Of a stretch of DNA of 64,000 nucleotides, positions 36,011 through 45,400 are shown piece by piece. Under the pieces are notes generated by a model. That model was not told the origin of the DNA, did not search any database, and was given only the letters and a program-made list of their open reading frames with translations. Origin of the DNA: Bacillota bacterium (GTDB lineage: Bacteria > Bacillota > Clostridia > Lachnospirales > Lachnospiraceae); contig JAEZUR010000036.1 in the NCBI GenBank assembly GCA_023420935.1, positions 1 through 64,000 on the forward strand. The letters run 5' to 3'. How positions within the stretch are numbered: position 1 is the first letter of the stretch; every line of letters starts with the position of its first letter. A program made the position numbers and the translations under genes.

Positions 36011-36051
36011 CATATCTAGCCGTGCTCGCACGAGATAGATATGTTTTTTTT
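36011..36051 (+). terminator. Terminator of the HPr-like gene
   Basis: CATATCTA (36011-36018) pairs with TAGATATG (36036-36043), CCGTG with CACG inside, and eight T follow. Confidence 0.9.
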
Positions 36052-36091
36052 ATGTGACGCCTGATCACGGGATAAACAGAAGAACGCCTAT

Positions 36092-37270
36092 TTACTCAAC
36101 AATAATAGTCTCAATACTATTCATTGCCTGATTCATCAATTCCTCAATCACATCTTCCAACAATCTCTCTGAATGCTTAATCACCTTTAGGCTAGGTTTT
36201 GTAACTGGATGTTTTGCCACGAAAATGGTACAGCAATCTTCATATGGTTGAATGGACGTTTCATACGTATTAATCTTTAATGCAATATCAACAATATCCT
36301 GTTTATCGAAACCAATGACTGGACGATATACTGGAAGTGTACACACATCATTAGTAGCAGCAAGACTCTGTAACGTTTGACTTGCAACCTGACCGATACT
36401 TTCTCCCGTTATCAATCCTAGACAATTATTTTCTTTTGCAATATATTCCGCAATCTTCATCATATATCTTCTCATAATAATCGTTAATTCATCATGAGGA
36501 CATTTTTCATAAATAGAAAGCTGAATATCAGTAAAATTCACTATATGGAGTTTAATAGGCCCTGCATATTTAGCTACTAATTTCGCTAAATCTACTACTT
36601 TTTGTTTGGCTCTCTCACTGGTATAAGGAGGCGCATGAAAATAAGTTGCTTCAATTCGCACACCACGTTTTGCAATCATATAACCCGCGACTGGACTGTC
36701 AATACCACCAGACAACAATAACATTGCTTTTCCATTGGTACCTACTGGCATTCCTCCAGGACCTGGAATTGATTTGGAATAAACATAAGCCTTGTTACGA
36801 ATTTCTACATGGATTCGTTCTTGCGGCGTACGAACATCTACTTTCAATTCAGGAAATCTGTGTAACAGATATTCTCCCATATCCATACAGATTTCTGGTG
36901 AGGTAATCGGATATCTTTTATCTGCACGTTTTGCTTCTACCTTAAATGTAATATTCTTATCTGGATATGCCATATCAACATAATTGCCAACAGCTTGGGT
37001 TAAACTTTCCCAACTATTGTCTTCGATTAAAACAACAGGACAGATGGAGGCAACACCAAATACACATTGAATTGCTTCAACTACTTCATCAAAATCAAAC
37101 GCACTTAATGCTTCTACGTAGACTCTTCCTTGTTCTTTTGTTACTTCAAATTCCCCATCCACGTCCTTTAAGGCAAATTTGATCTGATCTCTTAATGCGT
37201 TCTCAAAGATAAAACGATTCTTACCTTTGATTCCAATCTCTGCGTATTTGATTAAAAAAGCTTTATACAT
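36092..37270 (-). CDS. thiI: tRNA 4-thiouridine synthase ThiI, without rhodanese domain
   Basis: 392 residues. An N-terminal ferredoxin-like plus THUMP domain (residues 1-165 or so) precedes the PP-loop ATP pyrophosphatase domain with LLSGGIDSPVAGYMIAKRG. The C-terminal rhodanese domain that carries the reactive Cys in Escherichia coli is absent, as in Bacillus. Sulfur is then expected to come directly from a dedicated cysteine desulfurase, and such a gene lies just upstream (20-base gap to its stop). ThiI makes s4U at position 8 of tRNA. Confidence 0.93.
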   Translation of the reverse strand: MYKAFLIKYAEIGIKGKNRFIFENALRDQIKFALKDVDGEFEVTKEQGRVYVEALSAFDFDEVVEAIQCVFGVASICPVVLIEDNSWESLTQAVGNYVDMAYPDKNITFKVEAKRADKRYPITSPEICMDMGEYLLHRFPELKVDVRTPQERIHVEIRNKAYVYSKSIPGPGGMPVGTNGKAMLLLSGGIDSPVAGYMIAKRGVRIEATYFHAPPYTSERAKQKVVDLAKLVAKYAGPIKLHIVNFTDIQLSIYEKCPHDELTIIMRRYMMKIAEYIAKENNCLGLITGESIGQVASQTLQSLAATNDVCTLPVYRPVIGFDKQDIVDIALKINTYETSIQPYEDCCTIFVAKHPVTKPSLKVIKHSERLLEDVIEELMNQAMNSIETIIVE

Positions 37271-37290
37271 CTGTATTCCTCCATAATTGG

Positions 37291-38454
37291 TTAATGTCTT
37301 GTATATTTACGTAATGCCGGAACTAATTCCTCTAGACAAGTTAAGGCATATTGAATCTCTTCTTCGGTTGTATCAACGGAAAAACTAAATCGTAAGGTAG
37401 AATCTAGCAGATCCTTTTTTACTCCAATTGCTTTTAACGTTCCACTTAATTGTGGATGGTTGGATGCACATGCGGAACCTGATGATACATAGATTCCCTT
37501 GTCCTCTAAAGAATGTAGAAGAACTTCGCTTCGAATGCCAGCAAAACTCACACTGACAATATGTGGAGCAGTATCCTCTAATTCAATTCCGTCCAATCCA
37601 TTTACTTTGGTATTCTCTATTTTATCTACACCTTCTATAAATTGCTTCTTTAGATTGTATAGTTTCAATCGTTTCTCATCAAAATTTTCATATACCAGTG
37701 CAGCTGCTTGTCCAATTCCTGCGATACCTGGTACATTTTCAGTCCCTGAACGCATTCCTTTTTGCTGTTCTCCACCAAATATAATAGGCTTTATCTTTAC
37801 CCTATCCTTGATATATAAAAATCCAATTCCTTTTGGCCCATGTATTTTATGTCCACTAACCGATAACAAATCAATTCCCATTCTTTTTGGGTATATTCTA
37901 TATTTCCCATAGGCTTGAATGGCATCTACATGAAAAATGATATCTGACTTTTTCTCTTTGATCAACCTAGATAGTCTTGTTATATCTTCTACAGCTCCCA
38001 TTTCATTATTCACAAACATAATAGAAACAAGAATGGTATCCTCACAAATGGATTCTAATAGTTGTTCTGTATCTACTTGTCCATTCTGATCGACAGCAAG
38101 ATATGTAACGCGAAATCCATTCTCTTCTAAGTAAATCAACGGGTTATGTACAGAAGGATGTTCTATCCTAGTAGTTATAATATGATTTCCTAATCGTTTA
38201 TTGGCATATGCCGTCCCGATTAAGGCATGATTGTTTGCTTCTGTTCCTCCTGAAGTAAACACAATCTCCTTCGGCGTTACTTTCAAGCTGCTTGCTATAA
38301 TTTCTTTTGCTACTTTTATATATTGTTCTGCTTCTACACCTTTCATATGCATAGAAGAAGGATTTCCATAGTCTAATTCCATGGTTTTTATCATAATTTC
38401 CCTAACCTTGGAAAAAGGTCTCGTCGTTGCTGCATTATCTAGATATGCTTCCAT
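37291..38454 (-). CDS. Cysteine desulfurase (NifS/IscS-like), ThiI partner
   Basis: 387 residues from ATG at 38454; a GTG at 38463 would overlap the rsmE stop and add three residues. The PLP enzyme features are TSGGTEANNHAL, HVDAIQAYGKYRI and the PLP-lysine SVSGHKIHGPKGIGFLY. The catalytic Cys loop is SSGSACASNHPQ. The enzyme removes sulfur from cysteine and passes it to acceptors. Adjacent to thiI and without iscU/sufU, it most likely serves tRNA thiolation, like NifZ in Bacillus. Confidence 0.9.
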   Translation of the reverse strand: MEAYLDNAATTRPFSKVREIMIKTMELDYGNPSSMHMKGVEAEQYIKVAKEIIASSLKVTPKEIVFTSGGTEANNHALIGTAYANKRLGNHIITTRIEHPSVHNPLIYLEENGFRVTYLAVDQNGQVDTEQLLESICEDTILVSIMFVNNEMGAVEDITRLSRLIKEKKSDIIFHVDAIQAYGKYRIYPKRMGIDLLSVSGHKIHGPKGIGFLYIKDRVKIKPIIFGGEQQKGMRSGTENVPGIAGIGQAAALVYENFDEKRLKLYNLKKQFIEGVDKIENTKVNGLDGIELEDTAPHIVSVSFAGIRSEVLLHSLEDKGIYVSSGSACASNHPQLSGTLKAIGVKKDLLDSTLRFSFSVDTTEEEIQYALTCLEELVPALRKYTRH

Positions 38455-38459
38455 TATTC

Positions 38460-39221
38460 TCACACTTCTCCACTATTCTGGTTCTCAATTTCAAACATTA
38501 AGATAGACAATACTGCTAGTCCTGCGGTTTCTGTTCTTAGAATTCGTTTTCCTAATGTAATCGGTTTCACCTGGTTCTCCTGTGCTAATGTAACTTCTGC
38601 ATCTTCAAATCCACCTTCTGGGCCAATAAAGATTCCCAAGGTAGATTGTCTTGAACCATGTTGTATTATCTCATGAGCATGCTTGATGCCCTCTGCATTT
38701 TCATAAGGCATAATATTATAATCTAGGGTATTTGCGAATTCCATAGCTTGCTTAAAGCTCATAATTTCGCCTACTTTTGGTATTACACCACGATTGGACT
38801 GCTTTGCTGCTGCTGTCGTAATTGCTTGCCATCGTTCTACTTTTTTTAGTTCCTTTTTTCTATCTTCTATCTTCACTACACTTCGTTTGGTCATCACTGG
38901 GATTATCTCATATACACCAAGCTCAACTGCCTTTTGAATAATCAATTCCATCTTTTCTTTCTTAGGAAGTCCTTGAAAAAGATAGATTTTTGTTGGCAAT
39001 TCCGTTTCTGACTGCGTTTCTTTTGTAATTTTTGCTTTTACAGCATCACAAGATAAGGACTCTATTATACAATAGTAATCCTTACCTTGTCCATCACAAA
39101 TTATTACATTTTCACCCGGTTCCATTCGAAGTACATTCTTCATATGGTTCACATCCTGTCCGGTGATTGTTATCATATCATCCAAAATGGAGCAACCTTC
39201 TGAATAAAAAAATCGATACAT
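38460..39221 (-). CDS. rsmE: 16S rRNA m3U1498 methyltransferase RsmE
   Basis: 253 residues from ATG at 39221, with GGAGGG six bases upstream; the 39266 start would overlap prmA and is rejected. The SPOUT fold is shown by KKEKMELIIQKAVELGV, AAAKQSNRGVIP and the knot region IFIGPEGGFEDAEV then LGKRILRTETAGLAVLSIL. RsmE methylates U1498 near the decoding site. It starts 17 bases after prmA, the standard Firmicute pair yqeT-yqeU. Confidence 0.94.
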   Translation of the reverse strand: MYRFFYSEGCSILDDMITITGQDVNHMKNVLRMEPGENVIICDGQGKDYYCIIESLSCDAVKAKITKETQSETELPTKIYLFQGLPKKEKMELIIQKAVELGVYEIIPVMTKRSVVKIEDRKKELKKVERWQAITTAAAKQSNRGVIPKVGEIMSFKQAMEFANTLDYNIMPYENAEGIKHAHEIIQHGSRQSTLGIFIGPEGGFEDAEVTLAQENQVKPITLGKRILRTETAGLAVLSILMFEIENQNSGEV

Positions 39222-39238
39222 GTAAGACCCTCCGATGC

Positions 39239-40192
39239 TTATTTTCTGGCAACAAAAGAAACCCAATCACCCATTTCATTGATTTCAATAATTTCAAAAC
39301 CATTGTTAAGGATTGCCTCTTTTACTTCCTCTTTCTTCATATAGATTATACCAGAAGAGATAAATAGTCCACCTTTTTTCAAATGCCTACCAACTTCTGC
39401 AGATAATGGAATAATGACATCTGCCAAAATATTAGCAGTAACAATATCATATGTTTCAAAACCTACTTCTTCCTGCATCGTTTTGTCTTCGATTATATTT
39501 CCACTTAATACTTTAAACTGATCACTAGCAATACCATTTACTTCAATATTTTCATAGGTTGCTGTTAATGCAGCCGGATCAATATCAGTAGCTACCGCAT
39601 ATCTAGCTCCTAATTTAATTCCAATAATCGATAAAATACCACTACCACAGCCTATATCCAAAAGTTTGGTTGCTTTTGTAATATATTTTCTTAGTCCCAA
39701 GATGCAAAGTTTAGTTGTTTCATGGGCTCCTGTACCAAACGCTGTCCCTGGATCAATCTCAATCACTAGATCATCTGGCTTTGCATCCTCAAGTTTCTCC
39801 CATGTTGGTTTAATTATGATATCTTCTGCTACACGAAATGGTTTAAAGAATTCCTTCCAGTTGTTTATCCAATCCTTATCTTCTGTATCGGATACACGAA
39901 TCTGTCCAGTTCCAACGTCAACAAAATCAGCCAATTCCTTTAACCCATTCTGCACCTCTTCAAGTGTTGCATTAATATCTTGCTCTGGATCCATATAAAA
40001 GTTTATCTTTGCCGTTCCATCATCCGGCTCTAACTCTGGTAGAATGTCGATAAACATCGCTTTTTTCTCTTCTTCTGTTATCGACACATTGTCTTCTATT
40101 TCAATTCCTTCAATACCAATCTCTGCAAGCATGCTGCTGATCAAATCAACGGCCTGTGTTGTTGTTTCTATGGTGAACTTTATCCACTTCAT
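39239..40192 (-). CDS. prmA: Ribosomal protein L11 methyltransferase PrmA
   Basis: 317 residues. The N-terminal substrate domain and linker are followed by the SAM-binding KLLDIGCGSGILSIIGIKLG and the family motif TANILADVIIPL. PrmA trimethylates ribosomal protein L11. The ATG follows GGAG by five bases and begins nine bases after dnaJ, so it is probably part of the heat-shock transcript. Confidence 0.95.
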   Translation of the reverse strand: MKWIKFTIETTTQAVDLISSMLAEIGIEGIEIEDNVSITEEEKKAMFIDILPELEPDDGTAKINFYMDPEQDINATLEEVQNGLKELADFVDVGTGQIRVSDTEDKDWINNWKEFFKPFRVAEDIIIKPTWEKLEDAKPDDLVIEIDPGTAFGTGAHETTKLCILGLRKYITKATKLLDIGCGSGILSIIGIKLGARYAVATDIDPAALTATYENIEVNGIASDQFKVLSGNIIEDKTMQEEVGFETYDIVTANILADVIIPLSAEVGRHLKKGGLFISSGIIYMKKEEVKEAILNNGFEIIEINEMGDWVSFVARK

Positions 40193-40201
40193 GATGACTC
40201 C

Positions 40202-41404
40202 TTATTCAAAAAACTCGTTGATTTTATCTTTAAATCCTTTTTTCTTATTCGGTTTCTCTTTTGTTTCCTGCTTTACTTCTTGTTCACTAGTATTGCCTGT
40301 CTCTACGGTATTATCCTTTTTACCTGTCATGGATTCATCAAATTGTTTTAATAAATCTTTTTGTTCTGAAGTTAACTTAGTAGGAACCTGAACCACTAGT
40401 GTTACGTAATGATCTCCTCGAACTTGCTTATTACGTAATGTTGGCACCCCTTTTCCACGTAGTCTAACTTTGGTATCTGTCTGAGTTCCAGGTTTTACAT
40501 TATAGATTACATCTCCATCTACTGTATTGATGATCATATCACCACCTAAAGCTGCCTGTGCATAAGAAATCGGTGCTGTTGAGAAAATATCATAGTCTTG
40601 ACGTTGGAAGATTGGATGTCTACTTACTACAACTTCAACTAATAAGTCGCCTCTTTCTCCTCCATTAACTCCTGGTTCTCCTTTATCGCGAATACGAACA
40701 CTCTGGCCATTATCGATTCCGGCAGGAATGGAAACTTTTATTTTCTTTCTCTTACTTACATAACCACTTCCATAACAATCGGTACATTTTTCTTTGATAA
40801 TTTTACCAGTACCATGACAATCTGGACATGCTTGTACATTACGAACCATTCCAAATAATGATTGTTGTGTATAAACGACTTGACCTTTACCACCACACTT
40901 TGAACAAGTGGTAGTACTTGTTCCCGGTTTTGCTCCAGTACCATGGCAAGTGGCACATTCCTCTTTTAAATTAAGATCTAGTTCTTTTTCCGTTCCAAAA
41001 CAAGCTTCTTCAAAAGTAATACGTACTGCCGTACGGATATTTTGCCCCTTCATTGGCCCATTACTGCTTCTACGACTTCTTCCACCGCCAAATAAGTCAC
41101 CAAATAGGTCACCAAAAATATCTCCCATATCCATACCAGAGAAATCAAATCCACCAGCACCGCCACCAGCGCCGCCATCAAAGGCTGCATGACCAAACTG
41201 ATCATACTGTCTCTTCTTATCTGGGTCGCTTAATACTGCATATGCTTCTGAAGCTTCTTTAAACTTTGCTTCTGCTTCTTTATCTCCTGGATTCATATCC
41301 GGATGATATTTCTTCGCTAACACTCTATATGCTTTCTTTAACTCATCATCCGATGCTGATTTTGAAACACCAAGAACCTCGTAATAATCTCTTTTATCTG
41401 CCAT
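40202..41404 (-). CDS. dnaJ: Chaperone DnaJ
   Basis: 400 residues from ATG at 41404; the upstream extension to 41449 lies in the intergenic hairpin. The J domain has the HPD triad (KKYHPDMNPG). A Gly/Phe-rich linker (GGAGGGAGGFDFSGMDMGD) follows, and four zinc-binding repeats are present: CATCHGTG, CSKCGGKG, CPDCHGTG and CTDCYGSG. It is the co-chaperone of DnaK and the last of the hrcA-grpE-dnaK-dnaJ group. Confidence 0.97.
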   Translation of the reverse strand: MADKRDYYEVLGVSKSASDDELKKAYRVLAKKYHPDMNPGDKEAEAKFKEASEAYAVLSDPDKKRQYDQFGHAAFDGGAGGGAGGFDFSGMDMGDIFGDLFGDLFGGGRSRRSSNGPMKGQNIRTAVRITFEEACFGTEKELDLNLKEECATCHGTGAKPGTSTTTCSKCGGKGQVVYTQQSLFGMVRNVQACPDCHGTGKIIKEKCTDCYGSGYVSKRKKIKVSIPAGIDNGQSVRIRDKGEPGVNGGERGDLLVEVVVSRHPIFQRQDYDIFSTAPISYAQAALGGDMIINTVDGDVIYNVKPGTQTDTKVRLRGKGVPTLRNKQVRGDHYVTLVVQVPTKLTSEQKDLLKQFDESMTGKKDNTVETGNTSEQEVKQETKEKPNKKKGFKDKINEFFE

Positions 41405-41429
41405 ATCTTCCACCTTCCATACCAACCAT

Positions 41430-41466
41430 GAACAAATAGGCCGCCTCATCGACCGCCTACTTGTTC
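41430..41466 (-). terminator. Intergenic hairpin between dnaK and dnaJ
   Basis: GAACAAATAGGC (41430-41441) pairs with GCCTACTTGTTC (41455-41466), with one mismatch. No T run follows, so it is more likely an RNA-processing or stability element, or a translational barrier, than a terminator. It could set the dnaK:dnaJ ratio. Confidence 0.5.
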
Positions 41467-41485
41467 TTATTTGCCTTTACATATT

Positions 41486-43363
41486 TTATACTTCTCTATA
41501 ATCTCCGTCAACTACATCATCTGCTTGATAAGCATCTTGACTCTGTGCCCCTTGTGCGCCACCCATGCCACTCATATCTGGACCTGCACCTTGTGCTCCT
41601 TGTGCTTGTTCATATACTTTTTGGAATAATGCTTGTGCACTTTCCATTAATTTTTCTTTTGCAGCTTTAATGTCTTCTACTTCACCATCAGACATAACTT
41701 CTGGGTTAGATTTTTCAATTAATTCTTTTAAGCGAGCTACATCTGCTTCTACTTTTTCTTTCTCAGCAGCATCGATCTTATCACCAACTTCAGTTAGTGC
41801 TTTTTCAGTCTGGAATACCATGGAATCTGCATCATTACGAACTTCAATTGCTTCTTTACGTTTCTTATCCTGTGCTTCGAATTCAGCAGCTTCTTTTACT
41901 GCTTTGTCGATATCTGCATCAGAAAGGTTAGAACCAGCTGTAATAGTAATGTGTTGCTCTCTACCAGTTCCTAAATCTTTTGCTGAAACATTTACGATAC
42001 CATTGGCATCAATATCAAATGTTACTTCGATCTGTGGAACGCCTCTTCTTGCTGGTGGAATACCATCTAATCTAAATTGTCCAAGTGATTTGTTGTCTTT
42101 TGCAAACTGTCTTTCACCTTGAACTACGTTAATATCAACTGCGCTCTGATTATCTGCTGCAGTAGAGAATACCTGACTCTTCTTAGTAGGAATTGTTGTA
42201 TTTCTCTCGATTAATCTTGTAGCAACACCACCCATAGTTTCGATAGATAAGGAAAGTGGAGTAACGTCTAATAATAAGATATCGCCAGCGCCAGCATCTC
42301 CTGCTAATTTACCACCTTGGATAGATGCACCAATTGCAACACATTCATCTGGATTTAATGTTTTGGAAGCTTCCTGTCCTGTTAATAGTTTTACTTTATC
42401 TTGAACTGCTGGGATTCTTGTAGAACCACCAACTAATAATACTTTTGCTAAGTCAGATGGAGTTAAACCAGCATCACGAAGAGCGTTCTGAACTGGTGTA
42501 ACAGTTCTCTCAACTAAATCATGAGTTAACTCATCAAATTTTGCTCTAGTTAAATTCATATCAAAATGCTTTGGTCCTTCTGCAGTTGCAGTGATGAAAG
42601 GAAGGTTAATATTAGTCGTTGTTGCAGAAGATAATTCTTTCTTTGCTTTTTCTGCAGCTTCTTTTAATCTTTGAAGAGCCATTTTATCAGTTGATAAATC
42701 AACACCTTCAGCTTTCTTGAATTCTTCAATCATATAGCGAGTGATTTTATCATCGAAGTCATCTCCACCAAGTCTGTTATCTCCAGATGTAGCTAATACT
42801 TCAATAACACCATCTCCGATATCAATGATGGAAACGTCGAATGTACCACCACCTAAATCGTATACCATAATCTTTTGCTCATGTTCATTATCAAGACCAT
42901 ATGCTAAAGCTGCTGCAGTTGGCTCGTTGATAATTCTCTTAACATCTAAACCAGCGATTTTACCAGCATCTTTGGTTGCCTGTCTCTGTGCATCATTAAA
43001 GTATGCAGGAACTGTAATAACAGCTTCTGTAACTTTTTCTCCAAGATAACTTTCTGCATCTGCTTTTAATTTCTGAAGAGTCATTGCAGAGATTTCCTGT
43101 GGAGAATACTTTTTGTCATCGATGGTAACTTTATAATCAGTTCCCATATGTCTCTTAATAGAAGATATTGTTTTATCTGAGTTAGTAACTGCCTGACGTT
43201 TTGCAGGTTCACCAACTAATCTTTCTCCTGTTTTTGTAAATGCAACTACGGATGGAGTTGTTCTAGCTCCTTCTGTATTAGCGATAACTACTGGTTTTCC
43301 ACCTTCCATTACCGCAACGCATGAATTGGTTGTTCCTAAATCGATACCTATAATTTTACCCAT
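41486..43363 (-). CDS. dnaK: Chaperone DnaK (Hsp70)
   Basis: 625 residues, standard for Gram-positive DnaK. GIDLGTTNSCVAVMEG is at the N-terminus, with phosphate-binding AYGLDNEHEQKIMVYDLGGG and VLLVGGSTRIPAVQ. The linker LLDVTPLSLSIE and the substrate-binding domain follow, and the tail ends in a Gln/Gly-rich stretch and VVDGDYREV. ATP-driven folding chaperone, working with the neighbouring GrpE and DnaJ. Confidence 0.98.
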   Translation of the reverse strand: MGKIIGIDLGTTNSCVAVMEGGKPVVIANTEGARTTPSVVAFTKTGERLVGEPAKRQAVTNSDKTISSIKRHMGTDYKVTIDDKKYSPQEISAMTLQKLKADAESYLGEKVTEAVITVPAYFNDAQRQATKDAGKIAGLDVKRIINEPTAAALAYGLDNEHEQKIMVYDLGGGTFDVSIIDIGDGVIEVLATSGDNRLGGDDFDDKITRYMIEEFKKAEGVDLSTDKMALQRLKEAAEKAKKELSSATTTNINLPFITATAEGPKHFDMNLTRAKFDELTHDLVERTVTPVQNALRDAGLTPSDLAKVLLVGGSTRIPAVQDKVKLLTGQEASKTLNPDECVAIGASIQGGKLAGDAGAGDILLLDVTPLSLSIETMGGVATRLIERNTTIPTKKSQVFSTAADNQSAVDINVVQGERQFAKDNKSLGQFRLDGIPPARRGVPQIEVTFDIDANGIVNVSAKDLGTGREQHITITAGSNLSDADIDKAVKEAAEFEAQDKKRKEAIEVRNDADSMVFQTEKALTEVGDKIDAAEKEKVEADVARLKELIEKSNPEVMSDGEVEDIKAAKEKLMESAQALFQKVYEQAQGAQGAGPDMSGMGGAQGAQSQDAYQADDVVDGDYREV

Positions 43364-43437
43364 GATAATTCACCTATTCCTTTCATATTGTAAACATGTT
43401 ATATATTGTGTTATTGGTTTGGTTAACTTGTTATAAC

Positions 43438-44073
43438 TTAATTCACTACTTTTACCATACTATGGCGTACAACAGATTCTCTATAGATATAACCTTTTTG
43501 GAATTCTTCTGCCACAGTATTTTCACCAAAGTTCTCATCTTCAATATGCATTACTGCGTTGTGAAGATTTGGATCAAATGGCTGGCCAACTGCTTCAATT
43601 GGTTTTACACCTGCTTCTTCTAGGGTTGTAACTAATTGTTTGTAAATCTTTTCAATCCCTTGAGCAAATGCACTTTCTTTTTCTTCATCACTGATGGTTC
43701 CTAAACCTCGTTCAAAATTATCTAGTACTGGAAGTACCTTTTCAATGATATCTTTTGCGCCGATTTCAAACATCTGAGCTTTTTCTTTCTCTGAACGTTT
43801 ACGGAAATTATCAAATTCAGCCATAGTTCTGATTAATCGGTCATTGAGTTCTTCTATCTGTTGGTCCTTTTTATCTTTTTTCTCTTTTTTATTTTTGAAA
43901 AATGATTTACCTGATTTCCCATCTTCTTTTGTTTCTTCAGACTCTACTTCATCATTTTCTTCTTCTATTGCCCTCTCTATGCTATCAGATAACACTTCAT
44001 CTGTATCATTGGCATCATCCTGTAAGATTTCATCATTCAATGACTCTTCCGTAAGATTTTCATTTTCCTGCAC
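43438..44073 (-). CDS. grpE: Nucleotide exchange factor GrpE
   Basis: 211 residues beginning with a GTG codon after AAGGCGG. The first 70 residues are very acidic, then a Lys-rich block (FFKNKKEKKDKKDQQ) leads to the long coiled coil RLIRTMAEFDNFRKRSEKEK and the beta wing (GVKPIEAVGQPFDPNLHNAVM). It releases ADP from DnaK. It lies between hrcA and dnaK. Confidence 0.96.
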   Translation of the reverse strand: MQENENLTEESLNDEILQDDANDTDEVLSDSIERAIEEENDEVESEETKEDGKSGKSFFKNKKEKKDKKDQQIEELNDRLIRTMAEFDNFRKRSEKEKAQMFEIGAKDIIEKVLPVLDNFERGLGTISDEEKESAFAQGIEKIYKQLVTTLEEAGVKPIEAVGQPFDPNLHNAVMHIEDENFGENTVAEEFQKGYIYRESVVRHSMVKVVN

Positions 44074-44103
44074 GACTAATACCGCCTTTCTTATCTTTTA
44101 TTC

Positions 44104-45135
44104 TTATGTTTTTCCTTTAAATATCTCATCCAACTGCACCATCAACGTTTGCAGTGTACTGACCACTTTTTCATAATCCATTCTTTTAGGACCTACAATG
44201 CCAATCTTGCCATATACGCCTTCTTCAATCTCGTAAGTAGCTGTAACAACAGAGCAATCTTTCATTGATTTAATTGGTGTCTCATCACCAATATATACCT
44301 GTATTCCTCTGCTCTCTTCTCCATCTAACTTATCTGTTATTAAGTCGGTTAAGAGCTTCTTTTCTTCAAAGGTGTATAGCAATTCTGTAGCTCTCTCGGT
44401 ATCACTTAGTTCTGGATATTTTAAAATGTTTGTTGCTCCACTAGTAAAGATCTCCAAATCATCATCCTCACTGATTGCTTCTGCAACAATATCTAATATA
44501 TTACTGATTAATTCGCCGTATTTACCAGCTTGCTCTTTCATTTTTTGGATAATACCAATATTAATCTCTGTAATATCAAGTCCCTGCAAAAACGTATTAA
44601 GCACAATATTTAAGCGAAGAATAATCTCCCGATCCAAAGGTTCCATAAGATTTAGAAATTTGTTTTTCACTAAATTGCCATCGATTACAACAACAATGAG
44701 TAACTGATTCTCGTCTACTTCAGATAGTTGTATAAACCTAACTTTCTTATGCTTATATTGAGGTGCGGACACCATAGTCGCATAGTTGGTATTCACCGCT
44801 AAAAGCTTTGCGACTTGTTTCAGAAGTAGTTCAATCTTATCTGCCTTTTGAACAAGTAATTCTCTCATGTCTTCAATTTCTTGCACCTTATCTTCCATCA
44901 TAGTATCTACATATAAACGATAACCTTTATCTGATGGAATTCTCCCTGCAGAAGTGTGAGGCTGGATTATATAACCCATCTCTTCCAGATCTGACATTTC
45001 ATTTCGAATCGTGGCAGAACTTAGATTTAAATCTGTGAACTTCGATATGGTTCTTGATCCAACTGGCTCACCAGTTTCTAGATAATTTCGAATGATCGCT
45101 TGTAATATTTTTATTTTTCTATCATCCAGCTGCAC
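44104..45135 (-). CDS. hrcA: Heat-shock repressor HrcA
   Basis: 343 residues. The start is taken as GTG at 45135 (protein MQLDDRKIKIL), because the GTG at 45144 lies in the ribosome site AAGGAAG. The winged-helix domain (GEPVGSRTISKFTDLNLSSATIRNEMSDLE) precedes a dimerisation domain ending IVGPKRMDYEKVVSTL. HrcA binds CIRCE and is held active by GroEL. A perfect CIRCE lies 55 bases upstream, so the operon is autoregulated. Confidence 0.95.
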   Translation of the reverse strand: MQLDDRKIKILQAIIRNYLETGEPVGSRTISKFTDLNLSSATIRNEMSDLEEMGYIIQPHTSAGRIPSDKGYRLYVDTMMEDKVQEIEDMRELLVQKADKIELLLKQVAKLLAVNTNYATMVSAPQYKHKKVRFIQLSEVDENQLLIVVVIDGNLVKNKFLNLMEPLDREIILRLNIVLNTFLQGLDITEINIGIIQKMKEQAGKYGELISNILDIVAEAISEDDDLEIFTSGATNILKYPELSDTERATELLYTFEEKKLLTDLITDKLDGEESRGIQVYIGDETPIKSMKDCSVVTATYEIEEGVYGKIGIVGPKRMDYEKVVSTLQTLMVQLDEIFKGKT

Positions 45136-45189
45136 TATGATCACTTCCTTCGAAATAAAATTGTCTTGTATAACCTGTTTTAGTAGTTG

Positions 45190-45216
45190 TTAGCACTCAT
45201 TAATGTAGAGTGCTAA
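45190..45216 (-). promoter_or_regulatory. CIRCE operator
   Basis: TTAGCACTC (45190-45198), nine bases, GAGTGCTAA (45208-45216): a perfect match to the HrcA-binding consensus. It lies just after the promoter, at the expected transcript start. Confidence 0.97.
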
Positions 45217-45229
45217 TATCTTTATAGAT

Positions 45230-45258
45230 AAAATACCACTATCATTTTCGTTTGTCAA
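45230..45258 (-). promoter_or_regulatory. Promoter of the hrcA-grpE-dnaK-dnaJ operon
   Basis: TTGACA (45253-45258, minus strand) and TATTTT (45230-45235) are 17 bases apart. The predicted start, near 45223, places CIRCE at the very 5' end of the RNA and over the start site on DNA. Confidence 0.85.
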
Positions 45259-45297
45259 GAATATTTTTAAAAAACGTTATGATTAACGCCATAACAA

Positions 45298-45374
45298 AGG
45301 CGAGTTGCATTCTAGCATCTGTGATTCGATGTGGTTTCCAACGAATCTCTATGTAGCCAGAATAAAACCCGCCT
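45298..45374 (-). terminator. Long nested hairpin between hemW and hrcA
   Basis: AGGCG/CGCCT, ATTCT/AGAAT and GATTCG/CGAATC pair in nested order over 77 bases (45298-45374). It probably ends hemW transcription, though the T tract after it is weak. Confidence 0.6.
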
Positions 45375-45400
45375 AATTATATTTATTTAAATTATTTCTT

